Positions 47,601 to 59,295 of a stretch of DNA of 64,000 nucleotides are shown one piece after another. Numbering within the stretch: position 1 is the first letter of the stretch; every line of letters begins with the position of its first letter. Location of the stretch: NCBI GenBank assembly GCA_011634665.1, contig WAEK01000006.1, positions 2,920,001 to 2,984,000 on the forward strand, in the 5' to 3' direction. The notes under the pieces were generated by a model. It saw nothing but the letters and a program-made list of their open reading frames with translations. It searched no databases and was not told the origin of the DNA. Source of the DNA: Mortierella sp. BCC40632. Taxonomy: Eukaryota > Mortierellomycota > Mortierellomycetes > Mortierellales > Mortierellaceae. The translations under genes and the position numbers were made by a program.

Positions 47601-47891
47601 GGTTGTGTGGACTATGCGATGGTGACACGCGGTTCCAACCAGGAGGACGCGACCATGAATGCCAAATATGCTATTTCCGTTGCAAGAAAGATTGGTGCTG
47701 TGATCTTTGTTTTGCCAGAGGATATCATTGCATGCCGTTCCAAGCTGGTAAGCCATCTAGGTTCTGAGAGAGAAGAAATATATCTGTCAGCCTCACGAAC
47801 ACGTTTTTTAACCTCTCTTGCTTTCTCTTTTTTCTAGATTTTGACATTCATTGGTTCTTTGATGGCCATTGACACTGCTGGAAGGAAATAA
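44669..47891 (+). CDS. SAC6: Fimbrin (plastin), actin-bundling protein
   Basis: Seven exons: 44669..44754, 44949..45108, 45571..45790, 46021..46405, 46643..46959, 47119..47747 and 47838..47891. All are GT-AG and in phase, giving 616 residues, the usual fimbrin length. Two N-terminal EF-hands (loops DIDGRGQIDQKD and DINATGKVEVDE) precede two tandem actin-binding domains, each made of two calponin-homology domains. Visible signatures are GLLLCKLINDSVPDTIDER, NNNVAINSAKAIGCSVINIG, DIMDGREHLILGLIWQII, LLRWFNYHL, DGVVLLQAFDKMHPGIVDW and FVLPEDII. The product cross-links actin filaments in patches, rings and hyphal-tip arrays. The start MVVHNSALLAKKFP lies right after the CT-rich leader. No break or odd residue was noted. 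Confidence 0.96.
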
Positions 47892-47965
47892 GTCTGATCT
47901 TTCCTTCTTCCCCACTTCGTCTTGCTCCCCCCGTTTTGTAATTACTCTTCCTTTTGTTCTCGATG

Positions 47966-47971
47966 AATAAA
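47966..47971 (+). terminator. Polyadenylation signal of fimbrin
   Basis: AATAAA 75 bases after the stop codon. Confidence 0.55.
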
Positions 47972-48671
47972 AGACAAGCCCATTCCAACACTGAATCACT
48001 TTATCCCTTCCCTCCTCTTTCAACTTGTGGACGAGGACAGTAACCAAACAGTGTATCATTAATAGCTGGAAGTTTGTAGTTTAGTAGGGCATCAGAGTGA
48101 TTTTAAGCGACCTCGTATATGTAACGCAGTGGCCAAACGACTATAACACCCTCCATTATGCCTCTATAGCCATACTTCAACATAACTTGATTTGGGTTGG
48201 GTCAAGGATAGATGAGGTCTCTTTAGTGAAGAGACCTTTGGTCTATTTATCTGCTCTGGTTACCTTTGTACCATGGATTCTTGAGTAGGATATCGCTTGA
48301 ATTTACCACCGTGACTGACAACGTGGAGACAGATATGAATATCATAGACTTGTAGACTTGGTAAACGTGCAGGTGCCATATGGCCAGATTTTTTTTTTTA
48401 TGTGGAGTGTGACGTATTAGTAGATTCTAATAGGCGTGTGGACTACAAGAGTCCAAGAAGTGGAGCTGCAATCAGACATCACCCTTTTCAGACCTCCATT
48501 ACCCCCCGTTGCATCCATTTTTGACGCGACAACAACACCACTCTTTCAACGATATCAGGTAATGGTAGTTTCTGAAAGAGAGAGAGAGATCTACGGGAAC
48601 ATGGCGTTATTATTATAATTTCGTATATTATCTGGGCACGGCATTCGAGTATGAGCGTGAGCAGAGTCCTC
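47972..48671. other. Gene-free sequence after fimbrin
   Basis: No supported gene. About 40 bases at 48148-48180 resemble a part of the gene at 52016-54114 (its bases 52925-52960), possibly a further worn copy. A T10 tract lies near 48390. Confidence 0.4.
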
Positions 48672-49428
48672 CTTGGGTCCATGAAAAGGGCATTGTAGAC
48701 TCTTTTTTAAGCTAGGGCGCTGGTCTACCTGGGAAACGTATCAACTATCCCAACCCTTTTCCAAATGACCTCTCCATTATGGCCAGGGTATTCCAACCTT
48801 GATCATTTGGTGGTGCTGGATATTGGCTACCATAGCTGGAAAAAAAAAAAGATGCTCCTTGGGTTCATGAGATGGACAGGTAGACAATAGCTAGGGCGCT
48901 GGTCTACGTGGGGTCGAGGCTGTAAAAAGCCTTCCTCCTCCAACCTCTCCATAAGACCTCTCGACTTTCCCCCCCCCCCCCCTTTTGGTTTGTTCGGTGG
49001 GTTTGCATCTCCAGCTTGGTACTCGTTCGTCAGTCTCGTGGGTCCATGAGAGTGGGGCGGTGAGAAGAAAGAAGACGCTCTCCAAATGACCTCGGTCACA
49101 CTCGGATGCCACTCCTCATCAGGACGAGCAGGGATCCATATCGCACTCGGTGTCAAAGGCTAGCTTCTTGGGTCCATGGGTTAGATGTGTAGATAATAGC
49201 TAGGGCGCTGGTCTACGTGGGTCGAGGGTGTTGAAGCTCTCCTCCCTACTCTCTCCACATGGCCTCCCCAAGATGATGTTATTATCTTTTTGCTTGCCTT
49301 GGCACTGTTTTGCATCTAGTTCTATGCTCCTTGGGTCCATGAGACGGAAATGTAGACAATAGCTAGGGCGCTAGTCTACGGTGAGGGGGGACGTAAGAAA
49401 CCCTTCCAGCCTCTCCATATGACCTCGT
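48672..49428. repeat. Tandem array of five degenerate 131-186 bp units
   Basis: Each unit begins with CTTGGGTCCATGAG or a near match, at 48672, 48858, 49036, 49167 and 49330. Four of the five then carry a variant of TAGCTAGGGCGCTGGTCTAC about 35-40 bases on. Every unit ends with a variant of CTCTCCATATGACCTC. The middle unit lacks the core. Spacing is 186, 178, 131 and 163 bases. The array encodes no consistent protein and matches no repeat class that I can name. Confidence 0.8.
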
Positions 49429-50589
49429 CCACAACCTTAACAGGGTTGCGGTAGTGGAGCAAGACTGGAGCTATCTCTTCTGGATGGCTATGTTGATCAG
49501 AAGTCTCGTACTGGTTGCGATTGTTTTCACTGTTGAGTGAAAGGGATCTCCAAGTAGTTTGGGTTAATAGCATCAAGGGAGTTGTGCAGTTGTGTTTCCT
49601 TTGTAGCTCTCTGTCCACTAACCATTACCTCCCCCTCCCCTTTCTACAAAAAAGAACACAACAACCTGCTCACGACTCGAGAGACTTGACAGGAAGAGTT
49701 AATGGACTACAGCAACAAAGGACACATTGTTTTTTCTATGGATTCTCGAGGATGAGCTTAGATTCTAGACTTGAATCTATACAAAAGCGCAACCATGGAA
49801 CTATGCGATCGAAAAAAAAAAAAAAAAAAAAAAAAAAAGACGCAGTATTGCGTTGCGTTCCAGGTTTGACAATCTCTCCGCTCACCACCCCCACCATCAT
49901 CAGAATGGAGAAGCAGACTTTGATCTCATCTCGAAATCCATGTCTGGGGAAGGGGGGGCTTTCAAGAGATTATCCCTTCTCATATGAATGCGATCTGATT
50001 GTTGATTGTGAACGTCTGAGGTAAGTGTCCTGTCCCTCTGTCATTTGCAAATGATTCTGAACTCGATTAGTTTCTCAGTATGAAGGTAAGGAGTGAATAT
50101 CTATATATACTAGCTAGTCGATAATGAAAACGTTGATCTATTAAAAAGAGTGTCGATCATTGTAGATGCTAGTGAAGGATAGGGTGTAATAGCCATTTCC
50201 TTTTGACAGGGAGAGGAAAAAAGTGGATAGTGAACAAAAGATCGTGAGAGTGATCTCCTCAGAACAGCTGCCCTTTGAGTACCCATTATTTGTTTTCTTG
50301 TTAACATATTTGTCGGGGCTGACTAGCCTCACGAAAGTATCAATATTATCAATGTCAAGTGGGTGCTGAATTGACTCTACCTGTGGGGCTTGAATAATGT
50401 GTTGGTGGTAACCAGATCATACACTTTTTTTTTTGTTCTTGATGGCAAGCAGTACCCGTGGATCGCCTGTTCAGTGTTTTAGGTGATATCAGCAGAATAG
50501 TATGACTTTTGTAGATGATTGGAAGATTAGACATGATCAATAAAAAGCTACACTCATGGGGATCAATTCAGTTTGCTGAAAGCATTCAT
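49429..50589. other. Spacer without a supported gene
   Basis: Holds an A28 tract at 49811-49838. A short plus-strand frame at 49905-50021 (MEKQTLISSRNPCLG) ends at a good GTAAGT donor (50022), but no acceptor or second exon was found. Otherwise nothing seen. Confidence 0.4.
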
Positions 50590-51450
50590 GGTAGTGGTGG
50601 TAGTCGAGCAGAATCTTGAAGGGGGGAAGTCGTGGATGTGATTCGTAGTAGCTAGGAATTTTGTCCGCAGAACTGACAAGTAATTTTTATTTATTTATTT
50701 CTATTGAAGTGGCCATGCCATTGTTGCAGAGTATGGCTCCTCCAGCTATCAGGAGGTTACAAGTAGTCAGTGGCAAGCACTTGGAGTTGGTGGCGAGGGT
50801 ATCACAAGCCAAGGGCTTTTTTTTCTATACTGACGATACAGCTGTTAAATCGGTCCCTCTTTATCTAACTTTGTGAGGTTGGCCTCTGAAATGTAGTGAT
50901 TGTGAGCGGCACCTTCTGATGAGGATGAGAAAAAAAAAAAAAAAAAAAAAAAAAAAGGTCGGATAGATAAAGTACTTGATATATTCATGGGCAGGGACCG
51001 GTGTTTATACTGGTCCTCTAGGCCACACTAGAAATAGTAATAGTGCAATCACTCCTTTCCAATAGCATAAAACCATCTCTCCTGGCTCTCTATTCCTATT
51101 GTTTGGAATCAACTAGAACATGTTGTGGTCTACAACATCTTCTATTCTGTTTGACATGACAATCCAAACAGTCTTTCGGCATCATGTTTCTGACTTTTAG
51201 TTTGGTAAGGTTCACAAGCTCCACCAGTGCACTCGGTAGATGTCGTCCATTATTGGGTGGGCCAGGTTGGAAAGGACACTTCAGGCAAACTGGCACTGTC
51301 AGCGAGGATTGTTTTGTTTCCTCTCTTCCTCCTCAGTAACCCTGGCTGAAGTCGTTGCGCCCTCCATCACACTTCCTTAGTCATATCTCAACAGTGTGTA
51401 GGCCGAGGTTACTAGAGACTCGCCAAAGGGCATCTCAGTCCGGTCAGATA
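50590..51450 (-). pseudogene. Decayed partial direct duplicate of the unknown gene at 52016-54114
   Basis: Blocks align in the same order and orientation with the intact gene: 50590-50680 with about 52030-52110 (shared TTTTGTCCGCAGA), 50708-50830 with 52295-52420 (shared AGTAGTCAGTGGCAAG, and AGCCAAG), and 51190-51400 with about 52755-52960 (shared CGGTAGATG, GGTGGGCCAGGT, GCGCCCTCCATCAC-like). Stops, deletions and an A26 tract (50931-50956) break any reading frame. The copy therefore arose by tandem duplication and then decayed. Confidence 0.75.
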
Positions 51451-51650
51451 TGAGGCACAGGTTGTGGGAGCTTACAGTAAGTGGGTTGCGCCTTTAATTT
51501 TTCTCTGTTTAGTTATATACATTGATCTGACCATTTGCTTTTTCTTGTTCATGTGGTCTCCTTACTCCTGCTGGTTCATCCTCTCAACCTGATTCAAGAT
51601 TGTCTTTATCATGTTGCGCAAAGAGGCGTACGTGTCGATCTCCTGTAGAG

Positions 51651-51807
51651 TAGTGTTTCTCGAGATTATCGAGTTTTTTTTTCGAGTCGAGCCGACCTCC
51701 TGGCTCGACTCGAGTTGGTTCGAGATAAATTAGGCCCATAATGAAGACATGAGACTATAGAATTCAAGCCAGCTCGAGTCAACTCAACCTGCTCGTGAGA
51801 AACACCA
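51651..51807. mobile_element. MITE-like inverted-repeat element with an internal perfect hairpin
   Basis: The ends are imperfect inverted copies: TAGTGTTTCTC on the left and, on the other strand, TGGTGTTTCTC on the right, each followed by a CGAG-rich stretch. Inside, CGAGTCGAGCC (51683-51693) and GGCTCGACTCG (51702-51712) form an 11-bp perfect stem with an 8-base loop. The end sequence resembles hAT-type termini, but no clear 8-bp target duplication is seen. It sits between the decayed duplicate and the intact unknown gene. Confidence 0.45.
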
Positions 51808-52015
51808 TGTCCAAGTCAAATATATTGACAGCAAGTCCAATCTCATAAAAAAACAAATCGCAAACCAATGGAGAGACACTGTATCTTGTCGTCTAAACAC
51901 ACTCTTGATCGGTATCCATTGCGCTCCATTGAAGTTATTTTTGGCTGATTGCAGTCAAACAGAACGTGATACACAGGTATTCATAGACTTGAAGATGATA
52001 AAGAGACGAGTAGAG

Positions 52016-54114
52016 CTATGGGGCCGATCCAGTGGTAGAATTGGTTGGACGGAGTCTTGGAGAAGTCGTGGGTGTCGTGGTAGTAGCGGGGAGTTTTGTC
52101 CGCAGAGCTGTACCAGGTGGAGGAGGCAGCTGAAAGTCCACATCTGTCATATCGCCAATCATAGCCGCCATTGTCAGTACCTGACGCCGGAAGCACAGCA
52201 GGAAGGAAAGGACAGAGAGGATCGTCTTGGTATTACGGCCATTGGACATCCAAACAGCAGGTAGAGATACAGTACCGTGGCAAAAAAGTTGATAGAAGCG
52301 GCCACGCTGGTGCTGCAGAGAATAAAAGGAGATGGTTCCTCCAGCGATCAGGAGGCCATAGGTAGTCAGTGGCAAGTGGCTGGTGTTCGATGACGGTGAA
52401 CCAGCCAAGATGCTTTCTATGTTGGTGGTGCAGCTATCACAAATCTTGTCAAACTGATCCTTCATTGTCTTGGAGAGCTTGAGCGTGTCCTCGAGAGCCT
52501 TTGTCGAATTTGGCCCTACATGATCAGACTTTGCTGCCTCCATTGCACCGAGTTCCAGCTCTGGTGATACACACAAGACGACACCATCTGTCTTTCGTCC
52601 CTGCTGCTGCTTCTCTTGTGGAGATTTTCGTTTGGTGTTTTTTCGTTGTCCGGATGCGTGTGAGCAATGTTCTCCTGGTAGGTATTGGATCAACTCTTCA
52701 GCATTCAGCAGCTCATGAAGGATAACCCAGACATTCTCCCGATACCAGGATTCCGACTTGTGGTTTGGCAAGGTCCACTGGTTTCGCTGGTACATCCGGT
52801 AGATGCTATTTACTAGCTGGTGGGCCAGGTCGCAAAACGACTCATCGGGCAGACCGGCACTATCGGTGGGTATTGCTTGCTTCTCCTCTCCCTCCTCATT
52901 GGCCCTGGCTGTTGCTGTGGTGCCCTCCATCACGCCTCCATAGCCATGCTTCATCATGGTTTGCAACATTGCAGGAGACTTGTTGTACCGGCGTAGGTAC
53001 TGCTCCTCGGATTCTGGAAGTTTCCAGAGTGCCTCGTTTCGAGGTCGACCCAAGGCCTGACTCAATGCCTCTTTGTCCCTTGGGTCGGCAGCCAGCTGCA
53101 CAATCTCCTCGATATCATTGATAATGCATGAATGTGCTGCTGACTCGAAAGGGAGTCTCAGGACATGCTCCTTGAACATTTCATCCAAGGTTGCCCCGGA
53201 TGGTAATGTCCAAGTCTCACCTTGGAAGGCTTCCCAGTTGGTCTGGAATGCTAACCACAGATTTGCCAGCGCTGCCGGACTGATGCTTCCACTGCTGCTC
53301 TTACTACTGTCAGTACAGCTTGAGCGGGTATTGTTGCTGGAGGAACTCCTTTCTGACTGACTACGATCTCTAATCTCCTTCTCTTGCTTGAACTCTTGTT
53401 GCCGATCTAGTTGCTCTCTTTCTCTTTCCTCTTCCACTTCCTTCCCATCGTTTTTGCTGAAAAAAGAAGTGGCCTGGAAAGACACAATCATCTTGTCAAC
53501 ATCCATTAGGCCCCGGAGGGCCTCGTAGTGCTTTCCATATTCGGCACTACCGTCAAAAAACCTTTTCATCTTGTTCCACGATCGATGCATAGCGCTGGTT
53601 TCTGCTGTTGGGAGCTCAGATTTGACGCGAGCTAAAAACACTAAAGCATCGGCTTGCGGGTCCACGCTCATTTCCACGACATATTCAATTGCTAACCGTT
53701 CGACCGATGTTTTTCGCGTTGGATAGAGCATCTTACCCAGAATCTTGGCCAGTTCTTCGTTCTAGAAAAGAAAAGGAAAAATGTTGCAAAGAAAAAGAGT
53801 TGACGTGAGGAGGTGAGCTGCTTGAATGTGGGCGAGGACCTATTTTTTTTTTTTTTTTTTTTTTTTTTTTAGCAACTTGGGTAACTTGGAGTCATACCTT
53901 TTCATCATCGACATCTTTTCTCTTGTGCTTCAAGGAGCGAGATGCACTCGCAACAGGCTCCTCGGAAGAAGGACCTGTGACCATACCTATCAGTTTTGGA
54001 TAATAGATGATCAAGATCGTCTGGTCAGTGAGATGCTTCATATCCGTGTGGATCCAATTCAAACCTGACTTCTCTAGTCCTTTCCAATCACGAACAGACG
54101 CTAGTAGTTCAACT
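52016..54114 (-). CDS. Unrecognised protein with C-terminal hydrophobic segments (5' end unresolved)
   Basis: Two exons are visible: about 54114..53898 (RVELLASVRDWKGLEKSGLN then PKLIGMVTG; donor GTATG) and 53761..52016 (NEELAKILGKMLYPTRKTSV; 581 codons, acceptor TTCTAG, phase 0). The start lies upstream and was not found, because a T30 tract and an A/G-rich stretch precede the first visible exon. The middle has a charged Glu/Arg/Gln segment (KEVEEEREREQLDRQQEFKQ) likely to form coiled coil and then Ser-rich sequence. Motifs such as WKLPESEEQYLRRYNKSP have no family that I know. Near the C-terminus two or three hydrophobic stretches (TYGLLIAGGTISFYSLQ; TILSVLSFLLCF) suggest membrane anchoring, followed by a Pro/Thr-rich tail. 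Worn copies nearby show that the gene has been duplicated locally. It may be a lineage-restricted family or a mobile-element passenger. Confidence 0.65.
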
Positions 54115-54151
54115 CTTTTTGTTCGTTCGTTTTTCTTTCTTTTCTTTTCTT

Positions 54152-54186
<35 letters not shown>

Positions 54187-54360
54187 CATGGCAACTTTGC
54201 TCTTCTAACATTGCGCGTCTTTGTGCATCACACTCTCCTCCACGACTCAAAACCCATCAAGATGCTATACTCGCATACCTACTGTGATCTTTGCCTAGGT
54301 TTTGATGCAACACGCTATGATGGCAAATGGGAGGATGATGGTGGGCAATGGACCAAATGA

Positions 54361-54499
54361 TCTGTGACCCCTTCTCTCCCCCTCTCCAGATATTATTTCT
54401 CTGGTTGCTTCCTTCCATGTCAATTGACGACATTACGTCCAACCTAAAATTTCTCCCCCTGTGTCCTCCCTCCCCTCACTGCTGCTAACGGACATGACC

Positions 54500-54530
<31 letters not shown>

Positions 54531-55174
54531 ATTTGGGAAAAAAGATAGGCCAGACAAGACACAGTGTATCGGATACAAAGGAAGGTGGCTCTGCGCTTCT
54601 AGTTCTCCAATTCCAACCAATTGGACTTTTTTTTTCTCCCTCTTTTTTGTTTCCCCCCACAAGAAAGAGATTTCCCCTGGATCAAAAACCTGGATCAAAA
54701 AGTTGAACCCAGGCTTTCTTCCAGAGTATCCTATGAATATTAAAAGTCAAAATTCTCCTTTGAACGCAGACTCGGTTCAGTTTCTGTTCGAGGCAAAGAA
54801 TGTTGAAGGTTTACTGATAGTCTGGCTGTGGTCCTCAAGATCAAATCCTTTTTTTTTCTTCTTTCTTTTCTTTTCTTTTCTTTTCTTTTCTAGACGACAA
54901 AAGATGTTTTATAGACTCTCATAATCTCGGCCCTCATTTCTTCTTCTTGTGACGACAATCGTAATCAGCAGCTGAATCGATTTCAAGTACTGTCCAGATT
55001 CGCAGATCCATGTATCAAGTAGCATCCAACTATACCACAATCTAGGTTGCATGGACAAAATGAAATTTTGAGCTCTTCACTAGGCTGTGTATTTTTTTGT
55101 CTATTGAGGATAAAATTAAAGTAAGAGAGAGAGAGAAAGGGAATAGGCGCTGGGCGTTGGATTCTACTGGTGAT
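54361..55174. other. Gene-free spacer
   Basis: Holds A28 at 54500-54527 and TTTTC repeats near 54865-54890. A possible 32-codon plus frame just to its left (54261-54359; MLYSHTYCDLCLGFDATRYD) is unassigned. Otherwise nothing is recognised. Confidence 0.4.
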
Positions 55175-56026
55175 CTATGAAATCGAGCACTTGTCCTTGT
55201 CCTTGTTCTTCGAATTGGAGGAGCCAGAGCTCATTGTTGCTCTCTTCGTTGCTGCTTGTGCTACTCTACTACTCCTGGCTGATTGACCATTGGTTTGAGA
55301 TCCGTTGGCGTAGCTAGGTCTCGGGTTTGAGTTTTGTCCGCCTCCCAACGGCTTCTTCTTGGGAGCTGAAGATGAACTTTGTAATGAAGAACAAGCATGT
55401 TCGCTCTCGAGCCTGTGTTTAAGACAATAGTTGAGTCGACACTTTTGACAAACAATTGGGATCGCAGATCGGTTTTTGCAGGCCTTGAAGTTACACGAGT
55501 TGGTATAGATGGGTTTGGAGATGGTGGTGGCGGGTTCGGGGCATCCTGCAGAGATGTGTTGTTCCATCCGGAGATTTGGGTCTTCGCCCTTTTTGATAGG
55601 AACGGGTTTGTTGCAGAGTGGACAGACAGGAACACGTTGATCCTGCTGAGCGGCGGATTCATGGTTAGGGCAGGTGTGGCCTTCTAGCCTCCAATGGTCC
55701 TGGCTATGTTATGAAAGAATGCAATGGGTTATGGTTAGGCATCATCATTGTTTTTTTTTTTTTTCCTTGGAGAGTAGAATATCATGGCTGGCTGAGGTGG
55801 AGACTCGTACCAGTAAATCTTTTTACAGTGCGGACATGTGTAAGGCAAAAAGTCTATGGTAGTCAAAATGGGCAGGATGAAGTTTTTTTTTTTTTCTGGT
55901 TGGTTTTGAGCTCGGGATAAATGGAAGAGGAGGAAGAGTGGGAGCGAGACGAAGGGTGATGGAGCTTTTACCAAGCTGGGAGCAAGTTGACTCCGAGCAA
56001 TGCTTGCCGATGGATGGGAGTTCCAT
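55175..56026 (-). CDS. AN1-type zinc-finger protein (ZFAND2-like)
   Basis: Three exons: 56026..55972, 55853..55811 and 55703..55175, giving 208 residues. The start MELPSIGKHCSESTCSQL matches the usual first residues of this family. The first AN1 finger is assembled across all three exons: KHCSESTCSQLDFLPYTC, CPHCKKIYCQDHWRLEGHTC. This fixes the acceptor at CATAG/CCAGG (55704). A linker, VCPLCNKPVPIKKGEDPN, and a second AN1 finger (CNFKACKNRSAIPIVCQKC then NYCLKHRLESEHAC) follow, then a Ser/Asn/Lys-rich tail. Family members (ZFAND2A/B, yeast Cuz1) bind proteasome and Cdc48/p97 in protein quality control, often under arsenite or heat stress. A similar cytosolic role is inferred. No ubiquitin-interacting motif is seen at the C-terminus. 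Confidence 0.92.
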
Positions 56027-57232
56027 GATGGGGCGAAGAAAGAGCGCAGGCTAATGAGAATGGTGGCAAGGAAGGGGGAAAGTGGCAGTGAGATTGTTGA
56101 GAGACTGTTGGGGATGGCGGCAAGGGACAAAGTGGGCGGGATTGATTCGATGGAATGATGGAATGAATGGAGGAATGGACGTTTATAAAAAAGTAAGTCT
56201 GCACGTGATGCAGAAGGAAGGAAGGCATGGAGTCGTCGAGCTCCTTCCATCAACCATATTCCTTCTCTGTGTCAACACGTCAGCACAGCTTGCGTGGGCT
56301 GTGAAATTGTTGTCATTTCCCCGCCAAAGCTATTTTGCAACGCCTTCTCCACTCTATCCCCTTTCTCTTAATATCCCCAGACCTGGACTGTCATTGTCTT
56401 TTTTCTGCCTGTCTGAATAGCTCTCGGGTTGGACAAAGGAGCTCTGAAGGGATATAGCGCAATAACAAAGATCGAGAGTAGCTCTCCTTGGGTTGCATCG
56501 TGTGCAGGATGCGGAAGAAAGTCAAGGCTTTCAGGTCAAGAAAGATAGCCGGTTGACACCCGGTGAGTTTAGTCAGCATTGGATGTGCCTGGTTGTTGGC
56601 TGCCAGCAGGGCCAACTGGGCTTTGCCCAGTTTTGCTTCTGAACCAAAAAAAAAAAAAAACGTGACATGAGCATTATCACGTTTTTTTATATTTCAGCTC
56701 AATCGGTCTTGGTTGCAGCACTTGGCAACAGCCACGCCAATGACTCTCAAACTCTGGCTTTTTTTTTTCGCCTCTGCTCCTTGACCATCCTTCCGCCTGC
56801 ATCTCGGAACTTTCTTGCTTTCAGCATTCATAAAAAAAAAAAAAAAAAAAACTCTCCTGGTCTGTGTGCAGGCAACAGCAGCAGGACCCTGGTATCACGA
56901 ACAGCCTCGGATGGTCATCCTAGTCTGATTTAATTCATCTCTGTCAACGGCTCCTTCACACACACACACCCGTCAAGCTAGGCGGTCGCCGCGTCTTTTT
57001 TTTTTTTTTTTCCTCTCCTCCTCCATTACAACAGCAGCACTCCTCCCATCACACACATTCACACATACATTCTCACACACTCACATACACTTTCCCTCTC
57101 TCCCGAATATACACCTGCGCAGAGAGCGTCGCGCCCCCTTCCCTCCTCTCCTTTCCAACCCCCTCCCGTACATTTTTTTTTTTATTTATTCTCCAGCCCT
57201 CTCGTCCCGGCAAGAGTTATACCTAAACGATC
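56027..57232. other. Divergent spacer between the AN1 and sulfotransferase genes
   Basis: The left part is the AN1 promoter region. The right part contains A/T tracts (56646-56659, 56832-56850, 56997-57011) and a CA/CT-rich leader up to the ATG at 57233. No gene recognised. Confidence 0.5.
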
Positions 57233-59254
57233 ATGCCGCGCATGCGCAGGGTAGCACTGGTATGCTGTTTCTTCACCATCTGCATCGTCTTTATTGGGCG
57301 ACTGCCATCCAAGGGTCTGCTCTCTGGGATCCTTGATGTCGACCCGCAGGATGCTGAAAGGATCATGATGGAGCGGTATGCGCACAGTCTTCAGTTTAAA
57401 GGAAACGTCAGGATAAAGTCACTCGCCTCTGCATTCGACGACGACCATGGCGACGACGTAGAGATTCTCCCAAAGCGTTTGACAAAGAAGGAGCGGAGCA
57501 CCACCATCTACTTTCCACCGTCCTGCAGGAATGGTCGCCATTGGCAGATCTGCAAAAAGATCGTCCCAAGCTTCATGATTGCTGGCGCAGAACACAGTGC
57601 AGCCGATGTGCTCTATGAAGCTTTCAAGACCCACCCGCAGGTGTGGGATCTAGTAAAGTCCAACAACATGTATGAGAGGTGAGTTACTCACTCCCAAGTC
57701 TCTGTTGTCTCTTTTCAGCTCTCTTCACAAACTCGCATAAACACACATACACAGATATAGACAGGCCTTTTCTGAAAAGAGACCAATCTATTAACGCCAT
57801 CCACCCCTTATCCTCTTCAACCCGTTCATGGCTCAATTCTTCAATACCCAGGACTGGAAACACCTCCCTGCTGGACATTCCCGATACTCAGGATGCGCCG
57901 TTTTTCGGATCTCAGAGCTACAATGACATCGAACCATCAACTAAGAACCTCGAATGGTATCTACGATACTTTCCCTCGATCAAGGACATTCCTGTTGTGC
58001 CCCACAATCCTGTCTTCTCTGGAGAGTCTCTACCCCACATCCAGCACTACGGTCTTGGACATGTCAATATGGAACAACAGGAAGCACCTACTTACAACGA
58101 ACAAAAGATCCTAGTAGGCGAGTGTGCACCGAGCTATCTCCACCTAGACGGCGCAAGCAAAAGGATCGCCAACACTATGCCAGAGATCAAAGCCGTCTTT
58201 ATCTTTCGAGACCCAATTGACCGTGCATATCTCAACTATCTCGAACAGAGTATGTGAACTATCCTCTCTCTCAAACACACAAAGCTAATTGGACTGTCAT
58301 GTGTAGCCCCCTGGGTCTGAGCAATTGCATGCTGACGTTCCTTGTGCTCCGGTCCATCTCCTCACTATAGAACAATATGCTGCGGGATTTAGCTTTGAAG
58401 AGATTGTCGCTGAAGAGCTACTGATCCTCAAGGAATGTATTTCACGCCCAGGAAGCAAAAAATGGACCGAGTTCCTACGATGTCATTCCGAAGAGGCAAA
58501 GAAAAGTAAGTGCACTCTCTGCTATGTGAAGAGAGGAAAGGGAGAGAAGAGGAAAGAGAAGAAGGAGGGCCTTTTGATTCTTGTTCCGTGGTCACTATGC
58601 GGCAATACCTGTTTGACGCACACAGCACCCTAAAACAAACAACAACGACAACATATTACTTATCAACTGTCCCCCTCCCCCTTGTCCTACCCTAGCTGCG
58701 AAACGTATGGGATTGCCCAACCGGCCAAGACCATCCAACGCTCGAGGTAACTTGAAGGAAAAGAAAAGAAAAGAAAAAAAAAAACTTTATTCCAAAGTCC
58801 TCCAGTCCTGTTTCAACCCGAAATGAAAGATGAAGGGTTAAAAAAAAAATAATCTCTCACTAACCTCTACCCACTCAAACAAACTTGACCGTTGATCGGC
58901 CAGACCCTCCAAGCCCTTTATTAGATCTTGTCGTGAAAGGGCTCTACTACTCACAACTGCACGAATTTGTCAAGTATGTTCCATTTACAAAGATTCTCGT
59001 GCTCCGGACAGAAGACCTCTATGATCGAAAGTCGACTGTCTCAACCATGGTGCGACTCTGTCATTTCCTCAACCTGGATCCAGCACCGTTTATGAATTAC
59101 CCGATTGAGATTGGAACGGACCCCATGGCTCCTCTGAGATATGGACATGGTTATGTCCGTGCCTTTGGAAATGACGGGATTGTAATTCAGGATGAGGATG
59201 ATGTTTCTGACTCTAATGAAAACATGGAGCTAGAGTATGAACAACAACAACAGC

Positions 59255-59295
<41 letters not shown>

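Noticed and set aside
48672..49428. tRNA genes in the repeat array
   Set aside because: Only the D-arm-like core is tRNA-like; no acceptor stem pairing or correctly spaced second promoter box can be drawn.
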